The notes: generated by a model not told the origin, from the letters alone. A DNA stretch of 64,000 nucleotides from Novosphingobium sp. KCTC 2891 (GCF_025938155.1 NZ_JAPCZG010000004.1:248001-312000); one strand, 5' to 3'. Shown: positions 1 through 8,570, numbered from the stretch's first letter. A program made the numbers and translations.

Positions 1-359
1 CGGTTCTTGCCCGCCTTGTCCTTCCACTGGGTCATGCGGTTGAGCCAGCCCATCCGCGCGGTGCCGTTGAGCAGCCACTGCAGCTCGGCGTGCTGCGGCA
101 CCTGCGCCTGGTTGAACAGGATGGAGCGATCGGGGTCGATCCCGCAGGAAACCAGCGCGGCGACCATCTCGCGCGTGTTGGCGGCCAGCTCGGCCGGCAC
201 GTGCGGCATCGAGATGGCGTGGAGATCGGCGAGGAAATAGAGGCAGGTCGCGCCCTTGGCGGTCCATTCGTCCTGCATCGCCACCCAGTTGCGGATCGCG
301 CCCAGGTAGTTGCCGAGGTGCAGATTGCCGGTGGGCTGGATGCCGGAAACGATACGCAT
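1..359 (-). CDS. trpS: Tryptophanyl-tRNA synthetase, N-terminal part (runs off the window)
   Basis: This is the first 119 residues of cytoplasmic TrpS, which charges tRNA-Trp. The protein opens [20 protein letters not shown]. The PTGxLHLGN stretch (residues 9-17) is the class Ic form of the HIGH signature. It is followed by the family-typical segments around FLADLHAIS and by [18 protein letters not shown], and the open frame reaches base 1. The ATG lies at 359-357, and murJ lies 12 bp upstream on the same strand, so murJ and trpS are probably co-transcribed. About two thirds of the protein, including the KMSKS loop, is outside the window. Confidence 0.95.
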   Translation of the reverse strand, partial: MRIVSGIQPTGNLHLGNYLGAIRNWVAMQDEWTAKGATCLYFLADLHAISMPHVPAELAANTREMVAALVSCGIDPDRSILFNQAQVPQHAELQWLLNGTARMGWLNRMTQWKDKAGKN

Positions 360-371
360 GGACTGTGTGCC

Positions 372-1946
372 TTACGAGGTGGTGCGCCTGCGCCGCAGGA
401 GAAGTTGCAGGTCATCCTTCGAGAACGCGCCGAGAAGGATGGTGGCGAGCCCATAGACCACCGCGCCGGCCGAAACCAGCGCAGCCAGCGCGGCAAAACG
501 GACGTGCCACGAGCCATGGACATAGGGCATCAGCAGCCCCTGCGCGGCCCACAGCACGCCGCCCATTGCCAGCGCCGCCAGCGCGAGGCGGGGCGCGCGC
601 CGACGCAGCCGCGCGTCCGCCACGAAGTGCCCGCGCGCCACCAGCGTGCGGTAGAGCATGGCGACATTGACGGTGGAGGCGATGGCGGTCGCCAGCGGCG
701 GCCCCATGTGCTGCAAGGGCACGATCAGCGCGAGGTTGCCCACAAGGTTCACCACCATGCTCATCGTGGCATAGCGCACCGGGGTCTTGGTATCCTGCCG
801 GGCATAGAACCCCGGCGTCAGCACCTTGACCAGGATGTAGCTGGGCAACCCGATCGAGAACGCCGCCAGCGCCTGCGCGGTGAAGTGGGTGTCCTGCGCG
901 GTATAGCGGCCATAGCCGAACAGCGCCGCCGCGATCGGCTCGCCGCACAGCACCAGCGCGGTGGTGGCCGGCAGGGTGAGCAGCAGCGCCAGTTCCATCC
1001 CGCGGTTCTGCGTCTCCATCGCCGCACGCTCCTCGCCCGCACCCAGCTGGCGAGAGATCGTGGGCAGGAGCACCGTGCCAAGGCCGATGCCGATGAGGCC
1101 GAGCGGCAGCTGGTTCAGCCGGTCGGCCATGTAGATATAGGTGACCGAGCCGTGCGCCAGCAGCGAGGCGGCCAGCGCGGTCGAGATCACGAGGTTGATC
1201 TGCACCGCCCCCGCGCCCGCCGCGGCCGGCCAGATCAGCGCCATCAGCCGCTTCACGTCAGGGTTGAGCCGGGGCAGCCGCAGCCGCAGGCTGACGCCGT
1301 TGCGCTTGCACGCCCACGCCAGCCACGCCAGCTGGAGCGCCCCCGAGACGGACACCGCGATGGCCTGGTTGCGCGCCGTCACCAGCGGATCGGCATGGTG
1401 GAACACCAGCAGCGCGGCGATCAGCGTCAGGTTCAGCAGGATCGGCGCCGCCGCGTTCACCCAGAACTTGTGCATCGAATTGAGGATGCCGCCGAACAGC
1501 GAGACGAGGCTGATCAGCATCAGGTAGGGAATGGTGAGGCGCGACAGCGTGACCGCGAAGGCGAACTGGTCGTGGCTCACGCCGTTGAACTTGCCCGAAA
1601 GCAGGAACGTGACCGGCCATGCCAGCACTTCCAGCAGCACGGTCATGGCCAGCAGCACCGGCAGCAGCACCGCCAGCGCCTGTTCGGCAAAGACCAGCCC
1701 GTCCTTCAGCCCTTCCCCTTCGGGATTGCCGACCTTCTGGTTGAACATGGGGATGAAGGCGGAGGCGAAGGCCCCTTCCGCGAACAGGGCGCGGAACATG
1801 TTGGGCAGGCGAAACGCCACCAGGAACGCGTCCGAGGCGAAGCTCGCCCCGATATAGCGTGCAAACAGGCTGTCGCGCATCAGCCCGAGCACGCGGCTGA
1901 CCAGCGTCAGCCCGCCGATCGTGCCGGTCGCCTTCAGGAGATTCAT
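372..1946 (-). CDS. murJ: Lipid II flippase MurJ
   Basis: This 524-residue polytopic inner-membrane protein of the MurJ/MviN (MOP exporter) family flips lipid II to the periplasm for peptidoglycan synthesis. It opens MNLLKATGTIGGLTLVSRVL and continues with GLMRDSLFARYIGAS, the conserved first-helix region with its arginine-containing RD motif. Hydrophobic segments compatible with about 14 helices follow, and the length is normal for the family. It lies 40 bp downstream of secB and 12 bp upstream of trpS on the same strand. The secB-murJ-trpS order places translocation, wall and translation genes in one transcript direction. Confidence 0.96.
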   Translation of the reverse strand: MNLLKATGTIGGLTLVSRVLGLMRDSLFARYIGASFASDAFLVAFRLPNMFRALFAEGAFASAFIPMFNQKVGNPEGEGLKDGLVFAEQALAVLLPVLLAMTVLLEVLAWPVTFLLSGKFNGVSHDQFAFAVTLSRLTIPYLMLISLVSLFGGILNSMHKFWVNAAAPILLNLTLIAALLVFHHADPLVTARNQAIAVSVSGALQLAWLAWACKRNGVSLRLRLPRLNPDVKRLMALIWPAAAGAGAVQINLVISTALAASLLAHGSVTYIYMADRLNQLPLGLIGIGLGTVLLPTISRQLGAGEERAAMETQNRGMELALLLTLPATTALVLCGEPIAAALFGYGRYTAQDTHFTAQALAAFSIGLPSYILVKVLTPGFYARQDTKTPVRYATMSMVVNLVGNLALIVPLQHMGPPLATAIASTVNVAMLYRTLVARGHFVADARLRRRAPRLALAALAMGGVLWAAQGLLMPYVHGSWHVRFAALAALVSAGAVVYGLATILLGAFSKDDLQLLLRRRRTTS

Positions 1947-1986
1947 CGCATCACCCCGCGTACGACCGGCACGTCAGCCGAAAGGA

Positions 1987-2514
1987 TCAGGCCTGGCCCG
2001 CGCCGGCGGCCAGTTCTTCTTCCTGGCGCTGCTGCAGCTGCGCGAGGTAGAGGCCGTTGAAATCGATCGGGTCGAGCATCAGCGGCGGATAGCCGGCATC
2101 GCGCACCGCATCGGCAATGATCCGGCGGGCGAACGGGAACACGAGGCGCGGGCCTTCGGCGAACAGGAACGGATGGGCCTGCTCGTCGGGCACGTTGCGC
2201 ATCCCGATCAGCGCGCCATAGGCCAGCTCGACCGCGAAGGCGGTGCCCTGGCTGGTCTTCGACGAGACGTTGATCTTCAGCTCGATCTCGTGAACGTCGT
2301 CACCCAGCGTGCGCGCGCCGATGTTGAAATCGACCTGCATTTCGGGCTGTTCGGCCCACTGGTAGCTTTCCGGCGCGTTCGGGTTCTCGACCGAGAGATC
2401 CTTCACGTACTGCGAGATCAGGCCGATCGCGGGCGCGGTGTCCTCGCCATTGGCAAGCGGGCCTTCCGGCTGGTCGAGATCGAGGTTGCTGATGATGTTG
2501 CCTTCGTCGGCCAT
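1987..2514 (-). CDS. secB: Protein-export chaperone SecB
   Basis: This 175-residue SecB is the homotetrameric cytosolic chaperone that keeps preproteins unfolded and hands them to SecA. Recognisable segments are QYVKDLSVENPNAP, the alternating-hydrophobic strand MQVDFNIGARTLG, the acidic HEIELKINV strand, and PFLFAEGPRLVFPFARRIIADAVRDAG followed by PPLMLDPIDF near the carboxyl end. An acidic amino-terminal extension of about 30 residues (MADEGNIISNLDLDQPEG) precedes the core, as is common in alphaproteobacteria. No gene shares the 126 bp upstream, so its promoter probably lies there. Confidence 0.97.
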   Translation of the reverse strand: MADEGNIISNLDLDQPEGPLANGEDTAPAIGLISQYVKDLSVENPNAPESYQWAEQPEMQVDFNIGARTLGDDVHEIELKINVSSKTSQGTAFAVELAYGALIGMRNVPDEQAHPFLFAEGPRLVFPFARRIIADAVRDAGYPPLMLDPIDFNGLYLAQLQQRQEEELAAGAGQA

Positions 2515-2640
2515 GGTTCGTGCTTTCGTGCGAATGGATGTGCTGGACGATTGGCGCGCCGCCTAGCATCTGCCACTTCGCGCGGCAATCGCGCGGGCGC
2601 ACAAAGTGGCACGCCGCCTCCACCGATCCCCAGCCGTTCC

Positions 2641-3774
2641 TCAGTCGCCCTTGCGGAACGGCGTGTGCCCGCCCAGCCACTGCTGGTCCTGCGCCACGCC
2701 GGCGCGCTCCCGCTCGAGAAAATCGGCCACCGCGCGGCGGAAACCCTTGTCCGCGATCCAGTGCGCAGACCACGTCTGCACCGGCGCATAGCCGCGCGCC
2801 AGCTTGTGCTGCCCCTGCGCGCCGGCCTCCACGCGGCGCAGGCCCAGCGCGATGGCGGCGTCGATCGCCTGGTAATAGCACAGCTCGAAATGGAGGAACG
2901 GCTTGTCCACCACGGCGCCCCAATACCGGCCGTAGAGCGCCTCCGCGCCGATGAAGTTGAGCGCGCCCGCCACCGGCTGCCCGTCCAGGAAGGCCAGCAC
3001 CAGCAGCACCTTGTCGGCCATGCGCTCGCCGATCAGGTCGAAGGCTTCGCGCGTCAGATAAGGGCTGCCCCACTTGCGCGCGCCGGTGTCCTGATAGAAC
3101 ACCCAGAACGCGTCCCAGTGCTCGGGCCTGATCTCCGCCCCGGTCAGCGTGCGGATCTCCACCCCGTCCTGCGCTTTCGCGCGCTCCTTGCGCAGGTTCT
3201 TGCGCTTGTCCGACGAAAGCGCGGCCAGAAAGGCATCGAAGCTGTCGTAGTCCCGGTTCTCCCAGTGGAACTGGATGTCGGAGCGCAGCAGCCAGCCCGC
3301 CTCCTCGAACAACGGCACCTGTTCGGGGGCGATGAACGTGGCGTGCGCGGAAGACAGCCCGTTCTGCGTGCAGAGCTGCTCCGCCACCTTCAGCAGCGGA
3401 ACCGCCAGATCGGGGCGCTCGCCCGTCAGCAGGCGCGGCCCGGTCGCGGGGGTGAACGGCACGCTGATCTGCAACTTGGGGTAATAGCTGCCGCCCGCGC
3501 GGTGCCAGGCATCGGCCCAGCTATGGTCGAACACATATTCGCCCTGGCTGTGGCTCTTGAGATAAGCGGGCAGCGCCGCCGCCGCCGCGCCGCTCTCGTC
3601 CTCGATCACCACCGGGAGCGGCGACCAGCCGCTGCCTTCGCCCACGCTGCCCGATTCTTCCAGCAGCGAGAGAAACGCGTGGCTGGTGAAGGGATTACCC
3701 GGCCCGGCCAGCCGGTCCCACGTCGCGGCGTCGATCTCGCTCACGCCATGGTGGATGCGCGCGGTGACGCTCAC
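2641..3774 (-). CDS. DUF482 / FemAB-like GNAT-fold protein
   Basis: This 377-residue protein belongs to the DUF482 (FemAB-like) family, predicted acyltransferases with a GNAT-like fold. Annotations often link the family to peptidoglycan-type peptide transfer, but no substrate has been established to my knowledge. Family hallmarks are NPFTSHAFLSLLEESGSVG near residue 30, DHSWADAWHRAGGSYYPKLQ near residue 85, and YYQAIDAAIALGLRRVEAGAQGQHKLARGY in the carboxyl third. The start codon is GTG and overlaps the stop of the upstream GDPD gene in a GTGA (3771-3774), so the two are translationally coupled. It is the last gene of a five-gene overlapping operon beginning at DUF3572. Confidence 0.88.
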   Translation of the reverse strand: MSVTARIHHGVSEIDAATWDRLAGPGNPFTSHAFLSLLEESGSVGEGSGWSPLPVVIEDESGAAAAALPAYLKSHSQGEYVFDHSWADAWHRAGGSYYPKLQISVPFTPATGPRLLTGERPDLAVPLLKVAEQLCTQNGLSSAHATFIAPEQVPLFEEAGWLLRSDIQFHWENRDYDSFDAFLAALSSDKRKNLRKERAKAQDGVEIRTLTGAEIRPEHWDAFWVFYQDTGARKWGSPYLTREAFDLIGERMADKVLLVLAFLDGQPVAGALNFIGAEALYGRYWGAVVDKPFLHFELCYYQAIDAAIALGLRRVEAGAQGQHKLARGYAPVQTWSAHWIADKGFRRAVADFLERERAGVAQDQQWLGGHTPFRKGD

Positions 3775-4628
3775 GCCGGCTCCGGCTGTCCCTGAGATTG
3801 CGACGGCGATGGGGACGACCGGGCAAACGACGGCGAGAACGCGATCGACGGGGCCAGCCCCGCGCCTTCCGCAATCGCCGCGTCGGCATGGTCATGCGCG
3901 CGTTCGGCCAGTTCCGGCGACCGGACCGTCCAGGTCAGCAGCGGCAGGCCGCGGCGGCGCTGCGCGGCGGCGAAGCGGCTCGGCAGGTCGCGCACGTCAT
4001 AGGCCAGAAAGTCAGGGCGCGCGTGCCACAGCGCAAGATGACGGCGCACGCGGGCCAGCAGCGTGGAGCGGCCGTCCTCGGTCATCACCAGTCCGCGCAC
4101 CACGTGCGAGGAATGGCGATCGAACCAGCGCGACACACGCGGATCGAAGCTCATCACCGCAACCGGGCCGCGATATCCTTCCAGCATCCGCCGCACCGCC
4201 AGACACAGCGGCACCACGTGCATCTGCCGCTTGGACTTGATCTCGATCAGCAGCGGCACGCGCCCGGCGACGAGTTCGAGCACGCGGCGCAGGCCGGGGA
4301 TCGTGTCGCCCTCGCTTCCGCCCGCCAGCGCCAGCGTCTGCAATTGCGCGGCGCTGCGGTCGATCACCGGGCCGCTCGCGCCGGTCAGCCGGTCAAGCTC
4401 CCAGTCGTGGAACACCACCGCCTGCCCGTCGCTGGTGCGCTGGACGTCGCATTCGATGCCCAGCCCGCGTTCGACCGCCAGCGCGAAGGCGGAGGGCGCA
4501 TTTTCGGGCGCCCCGCCGCCGTGCAGCCCGCGGTGGGCGTACGTCGTCCGGGTCAGCCAGCCGACCCGGTCCGCCGCCGGCGCGGGTGCCAGCCAGCGAT
4601 CAAGCAGGATGAATAGCAAAGACAGCAT
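3771..4628 (-). CDS. Glycerophosphodiester phosphodiesterase
   Basis: This 285-residue GDPD-family enzyme hydrolyses glycerophosphodiesters to sn-glycerol-3-phosphate and an alcohol, recycling deacylated phospholipid headgroups. Active-site signatures are present: AHRG (His32, Arg33), PENAPSAF, ECD (Glu59, Asp61) and FHD (His74). The carboxyl part carries FLAYDVRDLPSRFAAAQRRRG and the LLTWTVRSPE strand. The frame is open further upstream, but that sequence lies inside the RidA gene. I chose the ATG giving MLSLLFILLDRWLAP, a hydrophobic start that might be a membrane anchor. The gene then overlaps the end of RidA by 29 bp. A later start is possible. Confidence 0.9.
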   Translation of the reverse strand: MLSLLFILLDRWLAPAPAADRVGWLTRTTYAHRGLHGGGAPENAPSAFALAVERGLGIECDVQRTSDGQAVVFHDWELDRLTGASGPVIDRSAAQLQTLALAGGSEGDTIPGLRRVLELVAGRVPLLIEIKSKRQMHVVPLCLAVRRMLEGYRGPVAVMSFDPRVSRWFDRHSSHVVRGLVMTEDGRSTLLARVRRHLALWHARPDFLAYDVRDLPSRFAAAQRRRGLPLLTWTVRSPELAERAHDHADAAIAEGAGLAPSIAFSPSFARSSPSPSQSQGQPEPA

Positions 4629-5067
4629 CGACTTCGACAGCGGCGCCCAGCGGCAGCACCGGCACGCCCACTGCGCTGCGGGCATGGCGGCCGGCATCGC
4701 CGAACGCGGCAACCATCAGTTCGGACGCGCCATTGGCGACCTTGGGCTGGTCGGTGAAGGTGCCCACGGAATTGACGAAAGCACCCAGCTTGACCACGCG
4801 CGCCACCCGGTCGAGCGAACCGAGCGCGGCCTTGACCTGCGCCAGCAGCATCAGCGCGCAGGCCTGCGCGGCGGCGGTGCCGTCCTCAAGGCTCACGTCC
4901 TCGCCCAGCCGGCCGGTCACCAGCTTGCCGTCCACGAAGGGCAGCTGGCCCGACACGTGCAGCAGACCATTCACCTCGACGGTGGGAACATAGGCCGCCA
5001 CCGGCGCAGCCGGCTGCGGCAGCACATGGCCCAGCGAGGCAAGACGGTCGGCGATCGTGTCAGTCAT
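4600..5067 (-). CDS. RidA-family (YjgF/YER057c/UK114) protein
   Basis: This 155-residue RidA-superfamily protein is of the longer YjgH-like type. Archetypal RidA deaminates reactive enamine/imine intermediates such as 2-aminoacrylate, but the substrate of this longer subgroup is less certain. Visible features are VNGLLHVSGQLPFVDGKLV, the conserved ACALMLLAQVKAALGSLDRV helix, KLGAFVNSVGTFTDQPKVANGAS and the terminal strand GAAVEVDAVFAI. The ATG at 5067 follows from homology (MTDTIADRLASLG) and overlaps the upstream HAD stop by 8 bp. It is the third gene of the overlapping minus-strand operon. Confidence 0.88.
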   Translation of the reverse strand: MTDTIADRLASLGHVLPQPAAPVAAYVPTVEVNGLLHVSGQLPFVDGKLVTGRLGEDVSLEDGTAAAQACALMLLAQVKAALGSLDRVARVVKLGAFVNSVGTFTDQPKVANGASELMVAAFGDAGRHARSAVGVPVLPLGAAVEVDAVFAIHPA

Positions 5068-5692
5068 TGTCGGCTCCATTGATCTGTTCGAGGATCCACG
5101 GCAGCGCGTGGTTCCAGTCGTCGATGCGGGCGTGGGCGTGGCCCGCCTTGTGCGCGCAATCGATGAAGGGCGCCAGCATCGGCTCACCGCACAGGTGCAG
5201 GCGCTTCACGTGCGGCAGAAGGTCGGCCACCGATCCGTGGTGCTGCGGCAGGTCGTCGATGAACAGCGCGCGGGTCGGGTTGTATTCGTCGAGGATGGCC
5301 TTCAGCGCCGGCCCCTTCGGCCCCTGGTTGGTGAACACGCGCGCATCGATGCCCACCGCCTTCAGCTGCTCGGCGCGGTGGTCGCGGCGGTGGTCGTTCA
5401 GGTTGGTGAGGATCACAACGTCGGCGTGCTCGCCCAGCGCGTTGATACCCTCCACCGCGCCCGCGATCGGCTGCTGGCGGTGCATCTCGGTGTCGAAGAA
5501 CAGGTTGAGCAGGCGCCAGATTTCCGCCGGCTCGACCAGGCGGCCGTCCTCGCGGTAACGCATCGCCTCGCTGAAATCGCTGGAATTCATGACGAAATCG
5601 ATGCCGTGCGCCTCGTCGAGGAAATCGCGGTACGGCGCGACCATGTGCAACAGCACTTCGTCGCAGTCGCTGATGACCAGCGGACGGCTCAT
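5060..5692 (-). CDS. HAD-family hydrolase
   Basis: This 210-residue cytoplasmic protein belongs to the haloacid dehalogenase superfamily. Motif I is SDCDEVLLH, with the nucleophile/acid pair Asp9 and Asp11. Motif II is VVILTNLNDH. A lysine-containing segment QGPKGPALKAIL and motif IV ALFIDDLPQHH follow. The arrangement suggests a small-molecule phosphatase, and no substrate can be named. It overlaps the DUF3572 stop by 4 bp (ATGA type) and the following RidA start by 8 bp. Phosphodiester (GDPD) and phosphomonoester (HAD) hydrolases thus sit in one transcript. Confidence 0.88.
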   Translation of the reverse strand: MSRPLVISDCDEVLLHMVAPYRDFLDEAHGIDFVMNSSDFSEAMRYREDGRLVEPAEIWRLLNLFFDTEMHRQQPIAGAVEGINALGEHADVVILTNLNDHRRDHRAEQLKAVGIDARVFTNQGPKGPALKAILDEYNPTRALFIDDLPQHHGSVADLLPHVKRLHLCGEPMLAPFIDCAHKAGHAHARIDDWNHALPWILEQINGADND

Positions 5693-5937
5693 GTCAGGTT
5701 CTCCCGTGCGGAAATGATCGTTTCGGGGCTAATGTCGAGTGCCTCGGCCGCCGCGACAAGGTCCGCCTCGTGATTGGCGAGAAAATCGAGCACCGCGCCC
5801 AGCACCCCCGGATCGCCCAGCCCGGCGCGCAAGGCGTCCGGCGTCAGCCCGGTCAGCGCGAGCAGGCGCTCGGCCCGCTGGCTGTCCGACAGCACCCAGC
5901 CGAGCACCTGCAGCGCCACGGCGGAAGCATCTGGCAT
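5689..5937 (-). CDS. DUF3572 family protein
   Basis: This 82-residue all-alpha protein opens MPDASAVALQVLGWVLSDSQ and includes RLLALTGLTPDALRAGLGDPGVLGAVLDFLANHEADL. The pattern matches DUF3572, a small alphaproteobacterial family of unknown function. It is the first gene of the minus-strand operon DUF3572-HAD-RidA-GDPD-DUF482, in which each gene overlaps the next. The divergent divK-like gene starts 94 bp away, so that gap should hold both promoters. I did not recognise a clear -35/-10 pair in it. Confidence 0.8.
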   Translation of the reverse strand: MPDASAVALQVLGWVLSDSQRAERLLALTGLTPDALRAGLGDPGVLGAVLDFLANHEADLVAAAEALDISPETIISARENLT

Positions 5938-6031
5938 CTCTGCGCGCGTCCGAATGATTGTCAGGGCCTTTCCGGGTCAATAGAGGTGCGCTTCAGGTGC
6001 ACTTAGGTGTGGTTCAGGGTAGGCGTGTCCA

Positions 6032-6394
6032 GTGACAAAAAGAATTCTGGTTGTCGAGGACAACGACCTCAACCGCAAGCTGTTCTGCGACTTGCTCAAG
6101 GCCAACGGGTTCACCGTGGAGCCTGTTGCCGATGGCCGGGAAGCCATTGAACGGGCGCGCCTTTTCGTGCCCAATCTGGTCATCATGGACATCCAGTTGC
6201 CCAATGTGTCGGGGTTGTCCCTGATCGAGGCGCTGAAGGCCGACGTCGAACTGCGCACCATCCCGATTCTCGCCGTCACCGCCTACGCCGGCAAGGGCGA
6301 CGAGGAACGCATCCGCGAGGCCGGCGCAGAGGGCTATCTCGCCAAGCCGGTGTCTATCACCCCGTTCATGCAGGCGGTGCGCAAGCTTCTGTAA
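6032..6394 (+). CDS. divK: DivK-like single-domain response regulator
   Basis: This 120-residue protein is a receiver domain with no output domain. The acidic pocket is Glu9-Asp10, the phospho-acceptor is Asp53 in VIMDIQLP, the switch threonine lies in AVTAYA, and the lysine is in YLAKPVS. Overall similarity to DivK is strong (VVEDNDLNRKLFCDLLKANG). In Caulobacter, DivK is shuttled by the DivJ/PleC kinases and controls DivL-CckA-CtrA, coordinating division and polarity; I assume the same role here. The start is GTG at 6032. The gene ends one base before the convergent PycTM-type gene. Confidence 0.93.
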   Translation: MTKRILVVEDNDLNRKLFCDLLKANGFTVEPVADGREAIERARLFVPNLVIMDIQLPNVSGLSLIEALKADVELRTIPILAVTAYAGKGDEERIREAGAEGYLAKPVSITPFMQAVRKLL

Positions 6395-6964
6395 TCAGTG
6401 AAAGAATTTTTCGGCGATGAACGTCGCCACGGTCAGGCACAGCCCGGCCATGAAGATCTTGTAGGCCAGCGCGAGGTAGCGGTACTTCTTGTGCTGAAGC
6501 ACCTGCCCGTTCTGGTAGATGTCGTGCAGCATAGTGCGGAAAATCGTCTCGTCCGCACGCAGTTCGTGGATCACGGAATCCATCCACGCATCCTCGTCCA
6601 GATGCGAAAAGTATCCGAAAAACAGCTTGTTGGGCTTTCCGTGCAGCTTGTTGCCCTGCGGGTTCGACACCGATGGCAGCACCGCGAAGACGGCGCACAT
6701 CGCCGAGGCGAAGGCGAACAGCGCCAGCACCGAGAGCGACCACGGCAGGCTGCCGTTCTTCGCCTGCCCCACCGAAATCGTGAAGACGAGGAACGTCGCC
6801 CCCATCAGGATCGAGGCCTTGGCGTCGGCCATCTGGCTCAGCGTCAGGTTGATCTGCTGCGAGGTGCGGACCAGATGGATCGCGTGGTTCGAAAAACCCG
6901 AGGGCGAAGGCGGCGACGGGGTTGCCACGACGCGAGGCTGCGGATCGGGCGCTGCTTGGGCCAT
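6395..6964 (-). CDS. PycTM (DUF5706)-type membrane protein
   Basis: This 189-residue integral membrane protein has an unstructured Pro/Ser-rich head (residues 1-25). A helix with SQQINLTLSQMADAKASIL leads into a first membrane segment (about 48-67), followed by a second (about 74-96), a cytosolic stretch rich in charged residues, and a last segment near the carboxyl end (about 165-185). The N-L-S-x-A-D-x-K-A helix followed by paired membrane spans is the pattern I associate with the Pycsar effector membrane domain (PycTM, DUF5706). I see no cyclase gene nearby, so a defence role is not supported. A constitutive membrane function is equally possible. Confidence 0.7.
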   Translation of the reverse strand: MAQAAPDPQPRVVATPSPPSPSGFSNHAIHLVRTSQQINLTLSQMADAKASILMGATFLVFTISVGQAKNGSLPWSLSVLALFAFASAMCAVFAVLPSVSNPQGNKLHGKPNKLFFGYFSHLDEDAWMDSVIHELRADETIFRTMLHDIYQNGQVLQHKKYRYLALAYKIFMAGLCLTVATFIAEKFFH

Positions 6965-7122
6965 CTGTTCCCCCCTTTGATCATGCGATATTCATCGCGT
7001 TCGTGGATGACACGGGGCCACCGTCCTTGACAAGCGGGGGACAAGGCCGCTTTTCCGCCGCAATCGTCTGGCAGGCGGCTTCGAGACCGTTTCCCGGCCT
7101 GCCGGCCCAGTGGAGAATGACA

Positions 7123-7362
7123 ATGGATCGCGCCGCAACCGCCGCCCGCATCGCCGAACTGATCGAGCCGTTCAACAAGAAGGGCGTGGCCATCAGCGAT
7201 GCGACGACCTTCGCCGGCGACCTCGAATGGGACAGCCTGACCGTGATGGACTTCGTCGCGGCGATCGAGGACGAGTTCGACATCATCATCAGCATGAACC
7301 AGCAGGCCGAGATCGAGACGTATGGCCAGCTCGTCGACGCGGTGACCAAGCTCAAGGGCTGA
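7123..7362 (+). CDS. Acyl carrier protein linked to sphingolipid synthesis
   Basis: This 79-residue acyl carrier protein carries the phosphopantetheine serine at Ser38 in EWDSLTVMDF. The acidic helix FVAAIEDEFDIIISMN follows. It lies 8 bp upstream of the serine palmitoyltransferase gene. In sphingomonads this dedicated ACP is thought to supply the acyl donor for SPT. Two in-frame ATGs compete (7117 and 7123). The purine-rich stretch at 7111-7116 abuts the first and is well spaced for the second, so I chose 7123. The reading frame stays open upstream without ACP homology. Confidence 0.93.
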   Translation: MDRAATAARIAELIEPFNKKGVAISDATTFAGDLEWDSLTVMDFVAAIEDEFDIIISMNQQAEIETYGQLVDAVTKLKG

Positions 7363-7370
7363 CAAGCGAA

Positions 7371-8570
7371 ATGACCGATCTTTTCAGCAAGTTCGATCCG
7401 CTCATCCAGCAGCGCCAGGCGCTGCTGGACACCGGCGTCGAGGACCCGTTCAACCTGGTGATGGAGCGCGTGCTCTCGCCCACCGTGGCGGTGTGCAACG
7501 GGCGCGAGACGATCCTGCTCGGCACCTACAACTACATGGGCATGACCTTCGACCCCGACGTGATCGCGGCCGGCAAGCAGGCGCTCGACGATTTCGGCGC
7601 GGGCACCACCGGCAGCCGCGTGCTCAACGGCACGTATGCCGGACACCGCCTGTGCGAGGATGCGCTCAAGGAATTCTATGGCATGGATCATGCCATGGTG
7701 TTCTCGACAGGATACCAGGCCAACCTGGGCATCATCAGCACCATCGCCGGCAAGGGCGACTACATCGTGCTCGACATCGATAGCCATGCCTCCATCTGGG
7801 ACGGCTGCAAGATGGGCGATGCCGAAGTGGTGCCCTTCAAGCACAACGACATCGAGGCGATGGAAAAGCGCCTGAAGCGAATTCCCGAAGGCGCAGGCAA
7901 GCTGGTCGTGCTGGAAGGCGTCTATTCGATGCTGGGGGACATCGCGCCGCTCAAGGAAATGATCCGCATCGCCAAGGAAAACGGCGCGATGGTGCTGGTC
8001 GACGAAGCGCATTCGATGGGCTTCATCGGCCCGAACGGGCGCGGCGTAGCCGAGGAACAGGGCGTGCTGGACCAGGTCGACTTCGTGATCGGCACGTTCT
8101 CGAAGTCGGTGGGTACGGTCGGCGGGTTCTGCGTGTCGAACCACCCCAAATTCGAGATCCTGCGGCTGGTCTGCCGCCCCTATGTCTTCACTGCCAGCCT
8201 GCCGCCAAGCGTGATGCACACCGCCGCGACCAGCATCCGCAAGCTGATGCACGCGGGCGACAAGCGCGCGCACCTGTGGGAAAATTCGCGCACGCTGCAC
8301 AAGGGCCTGCGCGACAAGGGCTTCCAGCTGGGCACCAGCGAGCCGCAGAGCGCGATCATCTCGGTCATCATGCCCGATCTGGAACGCGGCGCCGCCATGT
8401 GGGAAGCGCTGCTGCACGAAGGGCTTTACGTGAACCTGGCCCGCCCGCCGGCAACGCCTGCAGGCATGACGCTGCTGCGCTGTTCGCTGTGCGCCGAGCA
8501 TTCGGCCGAGCAGGTGCAGGCGATCATCGGGATGTTCGAGCGCGCCGGCAAGTCGGTCGGGATCATCTGA
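7371..8570 (+). CDS. spt: Serine palmitoyltransferase
   Basis: This 399-residue alpha-oxoamine synthase uses PLP to condense L-serine with palmitoyl thioester into 3-ketodihydrosphingosine, the first step of sphingolipid synthesis. PLP-site residues are in place: His139 in DSHASIWDG, Asp211 in VDEAHSMGF, and the Schiff-base lysine Lys245 in GTFSKSVGTVGGF. From memory the sequence matches Sphingomonas paucimobilis SPT very closely (LLGTYNYMGMTFDPDVIAAG, VYSMLGDIAPLKEM, RPYVFTASLPPSV). That enzyme has about 20 extra amino-terminal residues. The ATG at 7371 is clear. The ACP is immediately upstream and an SGNH hydrolase is coupled downstream (TGATG). Confidence 0.96.
   Translation: MTDLFSKFDPLIQQRQALLDTGVEDPFNLVMERVLSPTVAVCNGRETILLGTYNYMGMTFDPDVIAAGKQALDDFGAGTTGSRVLNGTYAGHRLCEDALKEFYGMDHAMVFSTGYQANLGIISTIAGKGDYIVLDIDSHASIWDGCKMGDAEVVPFKHNDIEAMEKRLKRIPEGAGKLVVLEGVYSMLGDIAPLKEMIRIAKENGAMVLVDEAHSMGFIGPNGRGVAEEQGVLDQVDFVIGTFSKSVGTVGGFCVSNHPKFEILRLVCRPYVFTASLPPSVMHTAATSIRKLMHAGDKRAHLWENSRTLHKGLRDKGFQLGTSEPQSAIISVIMPDLERGAAMWEALLHEGLYVNLARPPATPAGMTLLRCSLCAEHSAEQVQAIIGMFERAGKSVGII

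Noticed and set aside
90..2060. Long plus-strand open frame (656 codons) opposite murJ and secB
   Set aside because: His/Arg/Gln-rich composition with no domain, typical of the antisense frame of GC-rich genes; the minus-strand genes are clear.
6395..6964. Complete Pycsar defence system
   Set aside because: No cyclase gene is adjacent; neighbours are a DivK-like regulator and sphingolipid genes.
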